From assembly GCF_003265705.1 (NCBI RefSeq), contig NW_020312785.1, forward strand, positions 19,744,968-19,808,967: a DNA stretch of 64,000 nucleotides, in the 5' to 3' direction. A model generated the notes under the pieces. That model had not been told where the DNA came from and made no database searches. It saw only the letters and a program-made list of their open reading frames with translations. The position numbers and the translations under genes were made by a program. The stretch's first letter is position 1. The number at the start of each line of letters is the position of its first letter. Shown here one piece after another: positions 43,855 to 55,600 of this stretch. Source of the DNA: Callorhinus ursinus (lineage: Eukaryota; Chordata; Mammalia; Carnivora; Otariidae).

Positions 43855-46018
43855 CATCGATGACTATAACACACAGGATGTTAGCGTATATGCTGAATGA
43901 CTGTCAATTTAAAAACTATTGATGGAAGAGTCTAATCTTATTATCTCTTGTTAAAAACCCTCATCTGTGTGGACACAACTACATATTTTGTTCCTCATTC
44001 CTTTTTTTTGGGTAAAGGTAGTAGGAGAGAATACTCTGAAGCTGCTTTATCAGGCTTACTTCTTTAAAAAGGCTCCTGTACACACATCTTCTCATGTCTG
44101 TTCTTCCAGAAAAATCAAGGGACTTGGATAATTCATCCCGAAAAAATGCAACTTTCACCATTTATATTGTGCATCCCATTACAGTGAAAAAAAAAATCCG
44201 TTTTTGTCTATCCTTGGAATGTCATGGTATCTCTAAAATATTGGGATATCTATACCCTAACCTCTTTTTAAAGCTCTCTCTGTCTCCTGAGAAGAGATGT
44301 GCAGAGCACATCTTATTAGGCAGAAAAGCCCATGGGATATCTTCTCTTTCAAGTACTTTTAAAATCTCCTACTTTTGTTCTGCCACTTCTGGCTACCTTT
44401 ATCAAGGGAGAGAACATAATTCTCAAAGTCAACTCTGTGATCTAGATCACAGGGCAAGCTCTAAAGTGGGTTCATCAAAGACAGCTCATACTATCTGTTG
44501 GGCACAAGTTAGGGAAACTGTAAGGGAATGGACAGAGCCCCCATTTGAGAAGATGTGAAGTACGAAAACCCAAACCCATTAAACAGCTCCATTAGAGGGG
44601 GTTTCATCTAAAGGCAAAATGTTTCTTCTTTTCATCACAGGATTGCTTTCAAAGTCTCTCCATCTTCCTTGCACTTATGTATTTGTTTATAAATCAATAA
44701 CTATTTGAAAGAGAGACTGGAGAAATGAGAAAATGAAGACTAAAGTGTTGGGAACCAGTGCCAAATTGAGAGTGATCAAAAATGAAGATAAACCATTTCT
44801 AAACTTACCCTGTAAGTCAGGGGAAAATAAGACTCGCCATTTAAACGTTCATTTCCTGTTCACTTTCACCTTAATGTGTGCCTGCACAAATTATAAAATG
44901 AAACTCTATAGTGACCTTATACTCAATAATGGCCCTCTTAAAATTTATGTCCATGAGCACCCCTACACACCCCACCACTATATACATACACAGGGAGGCA
45001 TGTTACCAGCTTCCTTCCAGACAGCTCCACAATGTCTCTGGAAGATGATGACCATTGATTAATGTTTGAGGGGTGCCACAGCACATTTCCAGAGCGGCTG
45101 GAAAGCCAATTCTTACCAAAACAGCTGCGAAGCCAGACTGACTTCTAACCTCCCCTGTTGAATACAGGAACTCTTGGCACAATTACAGTGCAAATAGCAC
45201 AGAACCTATGGGGTTCCCATTATAGAAACAGACTTGGCCAGCAGGAAATGTTTACATCCTGCATGGAACTCTGATGTTTGACATGAAACAAGAGCGGCTC
45301 ATCATGGTTTCAGAAAACAAAAGCCTCCATCTTTGAACTTGCCTCATAGCCCAAACAAACAAATATTCTTACTTCCTTACTATCAAATGCCTCACTTCCA
45401 GCTACTTCTTTCAATGAACTTTGAATGCTCGTTAGATATAGGAAATTAACAGTCCTTCAGGGCTCTGCCTGCAGTGAAATACAAGCCACTTCCACCAAGG
45501 AGAACAGTAAGACACAACCAAGATAGATGGACTCTGAGTTGATCTTTGCAATTCCTCAAACATCTCCTAGGTAAGTCCATTATCCATTAATAAAAATGAG
45601 CTAGGCTTCTTACTACAAAAGCAAGATAGCCAGGTTGCAATACAACTTACTGAATTTGAACCTTAGAACTCAAGAGGTAGTATTAACGTGCTGCCTTATA
45701 CTAGATTCTCCATGATCAAACCTAGCCTTGGGAAGGAGGCTTATGGGACTAAAAGAAACCTGGGTGGAGAGGTTTTGGATCTAGAAGAGAGGAGTTAAAG
45801 CCCTTTTCCAAGTTCCAGCAGCCCTTGGCAAAGGGGTAGCACCAGAAAACCACCTGGTCACCCAGCTTCCTGCCAGTAACTGGATAGAAGACAGAGGCTC
45901 GTACAGCTCTCCAAAGGACTGTTAATCAGTATTATGAGCAACTTACACCTGATACCCTGATCATTTCCCCTTCCACACTGGCAAAAAAATAAAGGGACAG
46001 GAAACACAGAAGAGAGAT
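43855..46018. other. Repeat-poor unique region, no gene recognised
   Basis: The longest frame in the window (44094-44558, 154 codons, plus) and a 109-codon frame (44733-45062) lie here. Neither shows a domain, signal peptide or splice context, and no synonymous bias is visible by eye. A palindromic 'tgatctagatca' is at 44439-44450. Confidence 0.5.
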
Positions 46019-46034
46019 TCGATTGTCATCTTTC

Positions 46035-46239
46035 TTTCTTTTTTTTTTTTAAAGATTTATTTATTTATTTGAGAGAGAGAGAATGAAAGAGAGAGAGTAC
46101 ATGAGAGGGGGGAGGGTCTGAGGGAGAAGCAGGCTCCCTTACTGAGCAGGGAGCCCGATGTGGGACTCGATCCCGGGACTCCGGGATCATGACCTGAGCC
46201 GAAGGCAGTCGCTCAACCAAGTGAGCCACCCAGGCGCCC
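46035..46239 (-). mobile_element. Can-SINE, CTCATTCTCTCTCTCT-tail subtype
   Basis: Poly-T, ATTTATTTATTTATTT, a GAGAGAGAGAATGAAAGAG run and head ending GAGCCACCCAGGCGCCC. Perfect 16-bp target duplication tcgattgtcatctttc at 46019-46034 and 46240-46255. Confidence 0.95.
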
Positions 46240-46255
46240 TCGATTGTCATCTTTC

Positions 46256-46870
46256 AACATGGTTGATATGTACTTTCTTTTTTAACAACAAATCACTGGT
46301 TTTGCTCTTTCCTTAAAATTTTTTGCTTGTGAAATGCAGAAACTTTCAGAAGCCAAACAGTTTTGTTTTGACTTCAGCAGGCAACTGGGATTAGGCTATA
46401 TTGGTTTGTTCCTTTCTCGTGTTAAGATGACCATGCAAATGTACCCGCTTCCTAACTGCAGAAGGCCAAAAGGAAATCAGACAGTGAAAAGGAAATTGTG
46501 AATAACCATTCCACTTCCAGGCTTATTTGAATTTTATAAGCATATATGGACAAGGGAATATTGAAAAGCCTTTAAGGCAATGTGCTGGGGTGGGATGCAG
46601 ATGGGTTTTAGGACTGGGAACATTCTGATTACTTGGGTGATTTTATGAATGTATTTAATCTTTGAGCTTCTGTTCCTTCAACTACAAGATAAGTAGCTCT
46701 GTCTCAGGACAGTAGGGTATAGTGGATAAGAGTTCAGGCTGTTGCAGACACATCTGCACTTGAATATGAGGAAGGAAACTGCTTCTCAATTTTTAAAAAT
46801 CTTAAAACTCACCATTGTGGTTGTTTCTTCATCCAAATGGCATAACAATTTTTTTTTAATCATGACATTA
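46256..46870. other. No recognised gene or repeat
   Basis: Unique-looking. A 'ggacagtagggtatagtgga taagagttcagg' type run at 46706-46738 could be a scrap of a MIR head, but it is too short to call. Confidence 0.4.
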
Positions 46871-47436
46871 TGTATTAGTTTTCCTATCACAGCTATAACA
46901 AATTGCCACCAACTTCATGACTTAAGATGATGCAAATTAATTATCTTACATTTCTCTAGGTTAAAAGTTTGACACAGACCTCATTAGGATAAAATCAAGG
47001 TGTTTAGTAAGGCTTTTACCTTTCTGAAGACTCTAGGAAAGAATCTATTTCCTACCCTTTTCCAGCTTCTAGAGACCACCTACATTTCTTGACTCAGGAC
47101 CCACTTTTACTGTGTTCAAAGTCAGCAAGTTTGTTTGTTTGTCTGTTTGTTTAATTGGGCTCCATACCCAGCATGGGGCCCAATGTGGGGTTTTACTTCA
47201 AAGTCAGCAAGTTTACATCTCTCTGACCATAGCCAAGAAAGTTCTTTGATTTTTAAGGACTCATAATGACTATATTGAGTTCACCTGGATAATTCAGGAT
47301 ATTCAACCCTCATCTCAAAGTCCTTAATTTATTCATATCCTAAAAGTCCCTTTTTTCATATGTAAAGTAGCATGTTCATAGTTTCCTAGGAGTACAGTGT
47401 GAATATTTTTGAAGGCCATTATTCTGCCTGTCATAT
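46871..47436 (-). mobile_element. MLT1-like MaLR LTR interrupted by a short Can-SINE
   Basis: Left part 'attagttttcctatcacagc', 'ataacaaattgccaccaac', 'agactctaggaaagaatc'. Right part 'acctggataattcaggatat' and 'ggccattattctgcctgtca'. Read antisense these are the two halves of an MLT1-type LTR, split at 47132 by the insertion below. Confidence 0.75.
47133..47196 (-). mobile_element. 64-bp 5'-truncated Can-SINE fragment
   Basis: (TTTG)n-like tail, then 'gggctccatacccagcatgg' and 'ggcccaatgtgggg', the 3' third of an older Can-SINE. A perfect 18-bp target duplication ttcaaagtcagcaagttt lies at 47115-47132 and 47197-47214, so truncation happened at insertion. Confidence 0.88.
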
Positions 47437-47549
47437 CCTGAAAAGTGGCAGAATCTTGTAAATGCTCTTTGTTACTTACAAGAAAACATCTTTGCAACCT
47501 TTATTCTGTTTTGAGGATACACATGGACAATTTTAGAACTAGTCTTCCA

Positions 47550-47751
47550 GGGGTGCCTGGGTAGCTCAGTCGTTAAGCATCTGCCTTCGGCTCGGGTCAT
47601 GATCCCAGGGTCCTAGGATCGAGCCCCACATCGGGCTCCCTGCTCAGCTGGAGGCCTGCCTCTCCCTCTCCCATCCCCCCTGCTTGTGTTCCCTCTCTCG
47701 CTGTATCTCTCTCTGTCAAATAAATAAATAAAATCTTTAAGAAAAAAAAAG
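47550..47751 (+). mobile_element. Can-SINE
   Basis: Head GGGGTGCCTGGGTAGCTCAG, body CCTGCTTGTGTTCCCTCTCTC, tail CAAATAAATAAATAAAATC plus A-run. The target duplication gaactag(t/c)c(t)tcca has small mismatches at 47536-47549 and 47752-47765. Confidence 0.95.
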
Positions 47752-47765
47752 GAACTAGCCCTCCA

Positions 47766-48344
47766 AATAGTTTCCTATTGTCAAAGGTGGTAGGTAATAT
47801 GAAAGTAAATTAATTAGTAAGTAAAATTAAATACATACAGTTTTGGGGTCAGGTTATGTTAAAGATATTTTCTTAATCAAACTGTTTTTTCAAAAATTAG
47901 GTAAAAAGTGTTGAATAATCTAACAACTAACTTGAGTATATTATTCAAAAATAATAATACCAAAGTTATGTCTTAATCACCACCCAAATGTCATCAGCTT
48001 TATTTCTGCCCCTTTTAAATTTTCCCACGATAATGAAATATATCAGTGACTCTCATATTCTGATTTTTTCTCACTATAAGTGTAGGCCTTTTTTTTTTTT
48101 TTAACTCAAATTGTTTTCAACTTATACCATCCGATTATACTCAATGCACAATGCAATCCTTCTGGTAACATATTCTTCTCAGTGTTCTTTGCCAGATGCT
48201 CCCTGCATTACTAAAATTTAAATGCTAGAATTACCTAGGAGTCAGCACTAGGGTACTATTATTCAGTTATACTTAATTCTTGGCTGATCATACCTGGTCC
48301 CATAGCTTTATATAACTTCTTTTTCTGAGTAATGACAACATTAT
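47766..48344. other. No recognised gene or repeat
   Basis: AT-rich unique sequence with a T-run near 48089-48103. Confidence 0.5.
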
Positions 48345-48950
48345 ATCCCTAGATCCAACTTCCTTCAAGTTCCCATATGACATCTCTATCTAGATGCCTA
48401 AGAGCCTTCTGAAACTTACTCCTTCTGAAGTCTTTCCCATCTTGATAAATGGCAATTCTATTCTATCTGTCACCAATTCTGGAGTCCTCCTTGATGATCC
48501 TCTCTATCTCTCACAATCAACATAAGTAAATTATGACAGTTCTCCTTTCCAAATGCATGCAGAGTCTGACCCTAGTCATACCACCCTGTCCACAATTTCT
48601 CTAGTCCAAGTGACCATCATCTCTCACCTGGATTATTGCAGTAGTTCCCAAATGGTCTTCCTGTTTGTATCCTTGGTGTCTCCTCTGCTCAGAAACATGC
48701 CATGGCTTCCCATATCACTCAGAAGAAACTACAACATCCATGTTATGGATACAAGGCCCTACGTGATCTGGCGCTGTATCTCACTGTGCTCATTTCCTGC
48801 TGTTTTCCCATTTACTCACTGAAGTCCAGACATGCTGGCCTCCTTGGGTCCTTCAAACTAGCTATGCTGCCCACCTCCCTTTTGCCCCTCCAGATCCACT
48901 CTTCATATTTCTCCCCTCTACCTTGTGCCCTAAGCTAAAGGCATCTCACT
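48345..48950 (+). mobile_element. L2 LINE fragment, 3' half of ORF
   Basis: Sense L2: 'agatgcctaagagccttctg', 'gataaatggcaattctattc', 'ctggagtcctccttgatgat', 'cacctggattattgcagtag', 'tacaaggccctacgtgatct' and 'agacatgctggcctccttgg'. An 89-codon frame (48553-48822) contains a His-Leu-Asp-Tyr-Cys segment typical of the L2 polymerase C-terminal region, with breaks on both sides. Confidence 0.9.
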
Positions 48951-49684
48951 TCAATCTTTCTTCTACTGCTCCTTGAACTCTACTTGCATAAACCAAATGA
49001 AAGAAAGCAACTGTGGAAGATATAAATATTGCTTAAACATAGAATGAGAACTGAACCAAGTTGAAGACTGAGACAAGCAAAAGTAGACTTGAGGAAGGCT
49101 GAAAGTTCAAGGAGCAGAACTGGACGAAGGGAATGAGGGCAAGTCTAGACTTAGCAGAAGAAAAGCATTCTGCTCTAGAAACACCTGGAATTGATGGATG
49201 ATCCATTTTTCCTGACCTATTTTCAGGAACAAAATAAAAGGCTGGATTGATAAAGTATGTGTATGTTCAGAAATATTACTTATTCATTAAAAGGTATATT
49301 TAAGGCATAAGTTGTGTTTATTGAGTAGTTCATTTTCTAAATTGTGGAGCCAAGCAGAAGAGAGTATAAAATAGAAGCAAGTAAAGTTACAAGAGTCAAA
49401 ATCACCTTTCTGTCCTTATAATTACTGAGTTGCAAATATACAAAATAAGTAATACCACCTGAAATCACTGTTGCTTAATGGCAGTTGTGAGTTTCAGGAA
49501 CTATACATGAATTTTATCTTTTTGTCAATTTCCCCTTACTTTCATAAATAGCATTCCCAAACATTTTGCATTAAAATATGTATGGGTTTTTTTTTTGTCT
49601 GTTTGTGTTTTTTTTGGAGGGGGTTGATGAGAATTTCCTAGTACTATAAAAAATAAAACAAAACTGTTCAGGTCTTTAAATGTT
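48951..49684. other. No recognised gene or repeat
   Basis: Unique-looking, with T-runs near 49589 and 49609. Nothing supported. Confidence 0.5.
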
Positions 49685-49697
49685 AAGAATATAGTTC

Positions 49698-50161
49698 AGG
49701 GGCACCTGGGTGGCTCAGTTGCTTAAGCATCTGATTCTTGATTTGGGTTCAGGTCATGATCTCAGGGTGAGCTGGAGCCCTGCATCGGGCCCTGCGCTGG
49801 GCATGGAACCTGCTTAAGATTCTCTCTCTCTGGGCGCCTGGGTGGCTCAGTTGGTTAAGCGACTGCCTTTGGCTCAGGTAATGATCCTGGAGTCCCGGGA
49901 TCGAGTCCCGCATCGGGCTTCCTGCTCAGCAGGGAGTCTGCTTCTCCCTCTGACCCTCTTCCCTCTCATGCTTTCTATCTCTCATTCTCTCTCTCTCTCA
50001 AATAAATAAATAAAATCTTTAAAAAAAATCTAATAAAAAAAAGATTCTCTCTCTCCCTCTTCCTCTGCCCTCCCCACCCCCATTTGCATGCATGCTCTCT
50101 CTCTCTAAAAAAATAAAATAATAAAATAATAAAATAAAATTAAATTAAATTAAAAAAATAA
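49698..50161 (+). mobile_element. Older Can-SINE hosting a younger Can-SINE
   Basis: Outer element starts GGGGCACCTGGGTGGCTCAG at 49698-49720, is interrupted at 49831, resumes at 50041 ('aagattctctctctccctct') and ends in an AT-rich tail of AAAATAAAATAATAAAAT units. Its flanks (aagaatatagtt and aagagtacagtt) have diverged, in keeping with greater age. Confidence 0.9.
49831..50040 (+). mobile_element. Younger Can-SINE nested in a Can-SINE
   Basis: Head TGGGCGCCTGGGTGGCTCAG, subtype with CTGACCCTCTTCCCTCTC and CTCATTCTCTCTCTCT. Perfect 15-bp target duplication aagattctctctctc at 49816-49830 and 50041-50055, drawn from the host SINE. Very similar to the copy at 27454. Confidence 0.95.
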
Positions 50162-50224
50162 AAGAGTACAGTTTAATCCCCTCCCAAATTTATTATCTTC
50201 TCTATGTTAATCACTTATTTATAT

Positions 50225-51560
50225 TCTAAAGATACATAGACGAATAAGATGCCTGGTTCCTGCCCTGAAGAAATTTACTGTCTAATAAAAAATAACAAGT
50301 ATTTTGCAAGTAGTGATTATTAGCAAAGGTTTACTAGTAACCTGAATAAAACACCATGGGAACCAGAAGAAGAGAATTGGTAATAATATTTTATGGAGGA
50401 GAATCAGACTAGGAAAAGATCAGTGAAAGTTTTAAAGGGAGAAACATTTGAATTGAACCTTGGAAGTTATTTTTGTGTTAAGACTGATAAGAAACATCAT
50501 TCAGGTGAAGAAAACAATGGAAGTAAAGATGGGTTTTCAGAAAATAATAGAATAGAATAATCAAAAAAGTGGATAGGCATAAAAAATTAGTGACATCGAG
50601 GCTCAGTAAGGCTAGATTGACTCACATGAAAGGTGGAGAAGGCCACTTGTTTCTATATATAAAAATATGGAGGAATGGGTAAGAAATGACAGATTTGAAA
50701 GATTTCAGAGTTAGACTTGACAAGACATAATGATTGATTGGATTTGGATGGAGAGAATGGGAGAAGTCAAAGCCGGCTCCTAAACTTCTAGCTTGAGGAA
50801 TAAATGAATGATGACATTCATAGCTAAAATATTAATAGAGTACGGGGATCGGGTGTGAAGACTTAGATGATGGGTACAGGTTGGAACATGATCTAAATGG
50901 GAACCTCTACAACTTCCAGGTAGAGATGTCTGATAGAAAACTAGAAACACAAATCTGGAACTTTGGAGTTTTTAGGACTGGAGATAGAGGTTTGAGTGTG
51001 ATTATACAGGTAAAATTAAACATGTGGCTACTTCATGCAACTGATGGAATCAACCGGGGACAAGAAATCAGGAAAGAAGACTGGAGTCCCTAGACCAGAG
51101 ATATATTGCTAGTACGTGTTCAGCCATGCAGATTGTGCCCTGTACGATGCTAGAGACATCACTCACTTAGACTGTGAAATGAATGGTGTCTACTGGAGTT
51201 ATTCAGCGTAGCCACCCTGACACTGGAGAAAATACACCAAGTATAATATTTCAAGAGGAGGGGTAGGAGACTGGAGGATCATGAAGATCACCAAATATCG
51301 GGAGTAGAAGAGGGAAAAAATCAAAACATGTCTGAATGGAAATTGTCAGAGAGGAAAGAGGGAAACCAGAAGTATCGTGTTTAGAAACAGAGGAACCATT
51401 TTCAAAAAGAGCATAATCTACAATATTAAATTCTATGAAAAGGATCAAATAAAATGCAGGATTTAAAGAGTTCTTTGTCCCTGGAAATTAGGAGGTGATT
51501 GCTGGTGCCAGTAAGACTGAGATCCAGGTGTAAGTCAGAAGTCAGAGTGCAGTAGGGTTA
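50225..51560 (-). mobile_element. L2 LINE fragment, about 1.3 kb
   Basis: Antisense L2 from near its 3' end through the reverse-transcriptase region: 'gcctggttcctgccctgaag', 'gtgaaagttttaaagggag', 'gattgattggatttggatgg', 'ccaggtagagatgtctgata' and 'tcaaataaaatgcaggattt'. The longest L2 relic here. Strongly decayed. Confidence 0.65.
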
Positions 51561-52004
51561 AATAATGACTTGGAAAAGAGAAAATGGAAGTAATGTGTGG
51601 AGACTCTATCTATAAGGATATTCATTTTTGTACTCCTGTTGTTCGAGTATGCATTTTATCTCCCTTTCTAAATTCTTCATTCCTTCTAATCAGAGACTAT
51701 TTCTTTGACTCTCACACAGAAGCCAATGGTGCTCTATGAAAATTGTACACTTTAAACTAATGACTAGGCATTAAATTTTTCCTCTTATAATATTTATCTG
51801 ACTCTACAACTGATATTTTACCGATTATTTATTTACATGTCTGTCTGTTTAGCTATAGTGGAAATATCTATCTCTAAGCTCTATCTAATAGATTGCTAGT
51901 AGTTGCTTGAAGATCTGTGTTCAGAAGAATTCTGAGGTTTCATATAAGTTAAACTCAAAAGTTTTAGAAGTATCTGTCACAAAAGAAGAACTGGGGAGTG
52001 CAGC
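51561..52004. other. No recognised gene or repeat
   Basis: Unique-looking AT-rich sequence with no supported feature. Confidence 0.45.
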
Positions 52005-52125
52005 CTGCTCATGTTGAGAATGCGGACTTTTTCCATCTGTCTCTATAGCCCCAATACCTTGTATGGTGTCTGGTCTAGGCAATGAATAACTGTTCAGTGA
52101 ACGAATACACAAATGAATGAATATA
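52005..52125 (+). mobile_element. L2 LINE 3' terminal fragment
   Basis: 'cggactttttccatctgtct', 'atagccccaataccttgtat', 'ggtgtctggtctaggcaatg' and 'cacaaatgaatgaata' match the L2 3' terminus. Confidence 0.6.
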
Positions 52126-52494
52126 CTCTGAATTACAGTGGGTTTGACTTGGGCCTTGATAAATAAGCAGGATTGAATTTGACTGGGTCAGTGCTTTTCA
52201 ACCAACCAATGTCATGATACACTACTTATGACATGGGCTATAAATAATTTGCTGCTAAAAATAATTTACAAAACCTTGCCAGTTATATCATTGAAAACAA
52301 TAGATTGAATTTATGGTGTATAATAACTACGTTCTCATTCATATTCCAACTTGATTTCCTGAGTAAAAGATAAATGAGGAGGTTTAGAGCTGAATTTCTG
52401 AGAAGCATAAGAAACTCTGTTTACATGCAGCTATGGCAGTGTTTCCCAACATAGGCTTTGTCGATCATGATAATGAGGGACAAAGAAAACCATG
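52126..52494. other. No recognised gene or repeat
   Basis: Includes 'cagtgcttttcaaccaaccaatgt'-like hAT MITE edges near 52190, not enough to call. Nothing else. Confidence 0.4.
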
Positions 52495-52690
52495 AAAAGT
52501 GTTGAATATCTACAGATAGCAGAGAGGAAAATGTCAGGTGGAAAGAATATATCCCAGGTAATGAGAATAATAGGAGCACAGAGGCCAGAATGTGGTTGGC
52601 ATAAGAGAAGGTCCTACACTAGCCTAGCTAAGTGAGTTGAAATGTTCTGTGGAGATGCTGTAGAGACATGAGAAGGTAAGGTCTCTGTAC
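52495..52690 (-). mobile_element. Possible L2 fragment
   Basis: 'gtcaggtggaaagaatatat', 'ggagcacagaggccagaatg' and 'ggctggcataag'-like run resemble antisense L2. Weak. Confidence 0.35.
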
Positions 52691-54409
52691 TGTCACTCAT
52701 TGGGTGGAAATACTGGAAAATAATGCTTTTCATTTACCTGAAGAAAGGGAAGTGTATTTCTATTTAATGAAAGATTCAGTGTGCCTTATTACCAAGCAAA
52801 AACATAGTAGAAATAAAAAGCCATTCAGTAAGGTTGGAGACTCTGGTTCAAGGAGGGCAATGTCATAGAAACATCTACTGGTCAAGTTTTTCAGTCTAGC
52901 CTCCTTCATAGATGAAATAGCCATTATCCTAACAGTGTATGAAATGCATACAATATAAATAAGTAATTTCATTTTGTTATTTGAGGTCATGTTAACCTTG
53001 AAGATAGAGCCAAGTACTCCCTAAGTTAATCATCACTTACTTTGGAGTTTGGTGGCTGTTTCAGCTTGAAGTTCTGTCCAGAAGAGGCATGGGAAAGGCT
53101 GTTGAAATGCTATATTTATTTATGTAAGGTCAGACTAACCCAGAGCATTATAAAGTGAGAAAAGTTTAGATTGGTCCACAGTTGTGTATGTGATTGTGCA
53201 AAAGATAAGCCTTTCTTTGCCACCCTACAAGGTCACACTACTCTTAAATGCTGAGTGCACTTTACTGAAATAGTAAGCATTCAACTGAATGTGAAGTAGA
53301 CTTGATGCATAACATGTCTTGAAAGTTATATTTCAAAACATTCTTTTCAGTGTTTAAAGGGGCAAACTTATATATTAAGAGTAGTGTCAGATCTTGAGAA
53401 TTACTTTAAGGCATTACAGAGAGACCTCAATTATGAAGTTTAATATTTCACTGACTCATGTCTAAACAATCAGCATATGTCTTGGTGAAGAGCAGGCCAC
53501 TGGCCTGAAAATTAACAATTAATTTTATATTAAGTTTGGCAGAATGGGAACAGCACAGTCAATAGTGTCAGCAAACAGCATGATTTATATATCACTTTTA
53601 ATTAAACATGAATTCTTTAAAGTTATTATAAAAATGAACACATTAAATTTACTTCCTTTATCATAAATGTTTTAGTAGGGGTATAATGGGTGCATTTTTA
53701 TACATGTGCTTTTTTTTTTTAGATATTGTCCATCTGTCCCACCTGTCTAACTGCCAATATATGGATCTAAACAATGATCCCAAAGATGAATGACCCAAAG
53801 GAGACTTTCAGAACAACTGATAATGGAGCTGAGATAAATTTGATATTTTAAGTGATCTTTTCCAAAGAACAGTGTGCTATTTGGAAACAACCATTCTTAT
53901 TTTTCTCACCATTAAATGTTTGTCAGCTCTTATTATTGCAAGTCAAGCTAAAAACTTATGACTAAGTAAAATTCAGAGGGAGAAAGAATATTTCTATATG
54001 TCAAGCTTGGACAAAGAATCTTCAATAGGAAGAAGACTGCCATTTTTTTTTTCTTCAGATATGCACTTTATTTTTCTTAGTGAAGGTCAGGTTAGAAATC
54101 TTTAGAAGGAATTTAAGATGATTGGCTTTAAATTGAGAAACTTTAATAAAGTCACAATACATGATCTCAAACAGGCTTTCTGTGAGAAGTACGGTGCAAG
54201 AATTAATGTAGCAAAGGAAGCATGAATGAGAGCACAGATGACAGGGATACATTTATTTCTAGAAATCTAACAATAAGCCACAAAATTTAGCAAAGGAGAA
54301 TCCCCCCAAAAAAGGAATTATACTATATATATTCAACTTTAGAAATATAATAATACCCTCTAAAATCTAAATCATATTCAATGTGTTGTTTGATGAACAT
54401 TTTATGTAA
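52691..54409. other. No recognised gene or repeat
   Basis: Unique-looking AT-rich region with a T-run at 53710-53720. A 76-codon minus frame (52760-52990) and a 65-codon frame (54055-54252) lack family signs. Confidence 0.5.
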
Positions 54410-55075
54410 GCTGTATTAGTAGAATATTTATTAGTTTCCAGGCACTGTACTGGATACTGGACATGCAGGGGACGTAAAAATAGATAGACATGATTCCTGA
54501 TCATCCATAACTTTACAGGCCAGTGACAGTGACAGACAATCATAAAATCACACTGGAGACTGTACAATTACAAATGTTGTCCATAGGCTCTCAAGTAAAA
54601 GAACCAGGGTTTATGAGAAAGAAAACTGGCTTGCACTGAGGAATAAAAGAATGAGTTTGATTTTAAGTTGAGTAGAAATTAACTAGGTGAGAAGGGCACT
54701 CTCAAATATTTATTGAGTGAATGAGAATAAATTCCAAGTAATTGTCCTGGGCAGGAGGCAGCATGATTCACCTAAAAATTGAAAGTCGGTGAGGTTAGAG
54801 CACAGAGAATAAAGGGTTAAGTTGGTGCAGGAGTAGTTAGAGACCAAACCATGCTGGGATTTGGTCTTTAACTCAAGAAGAAGAAGCCACTGAAGTATGT
54901 AAGCAGAGTGAAATAATCAGTTTATGATTTCAAGAGTTCCCTCCAGCCACAATGTTGGAAACGGATTCCAAAAGGCTTGGCTATGGCTAAAAAAGTTAGG
55001 AAGAGTTGGTAAAGGAAGGTCCTGTATCTTGGAGTTGGCTGGTAGTTGAGTATGGAGATTGAGTCAAGTGGATGG
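54410..55075 (-). mobile_element. L2 LINE fragment
   Basis: 'agtagaatatttattagttt', 'ccaggcactgtactggatac', 'gattcctgatcatccataac', 'accatgctgggatttggtc', 'gaagccactgaagtatgtaa' and 'tatcttggagttggctgg' follow antisense L2 order. Confidence 0.72.
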
Positions 55076-55139
55076 TTTCAAAATTAATTAGGAAGTAAAA
55101 CTGATAGTATTAAAAAAAAAAAACAGTATTTAGCAACTA

Positions 55140-55600
55140 TAATGATTAAGGTTCTTGGTTGAAAACAACAGAAACCAACTCCAGAAGAAACCAACTCCAG
55201 AATTGTAAAGATTAAGGTTCTTGGTTGAGAATAACAGAAACCAACTCCAGAAGGAATTAATTGGAAAGATATGAAGAAGCTGGCAGAATTGAAGGAAAAA
55301 TTGAAAACTGAGCTTGAGGAACATGTGAGAACAAAAGAAGAATAGATGGCCAAGAACACAGCCAAAGTCACTTCACAGGAATAGGCTGGTAAGAACAGTA
55401 CATTGGACTGTCAATTCAACCATGGTTACTGTGAACAATCTCAAACTGCTTTTGCATCTTTGCATCTTTACATATCAAGAATCAAAGACCCGGCAGCAGC
55501 ATCCACTTACCTGAGTCTAATTTATGGGCCAGTGCCCTGATGGCTTTGGGAACATGGAAAGAGAGTATTTACCCCCTTTTAGCTTCTATCCTCAGATGAT
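55140..55600. mobile_element. Ancient interspersed repeat (unnamed family of 6190 and 7505) with 66-bp tandem duplication
   Basis: Opens 'ggttcttggttgaaaacaac' and 'agaaaccaactccag', then 'ggaattaattggaaagatat', a structure like the copies at 6190 and 7505. The first 66 bases are duplicated (see the next entry). Confidence 0.45.
55144..55252. repeat. 66-bp tandem duplication
   Basis: gattaaggttcttggttga starts at 55144 and again at 55210. The 43-bp matched units differ by two bases (aaaac versus agaat region). A third partial copy, gaaaccaactccagaa, lies at 55187-55202. Confidence 0.9.
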
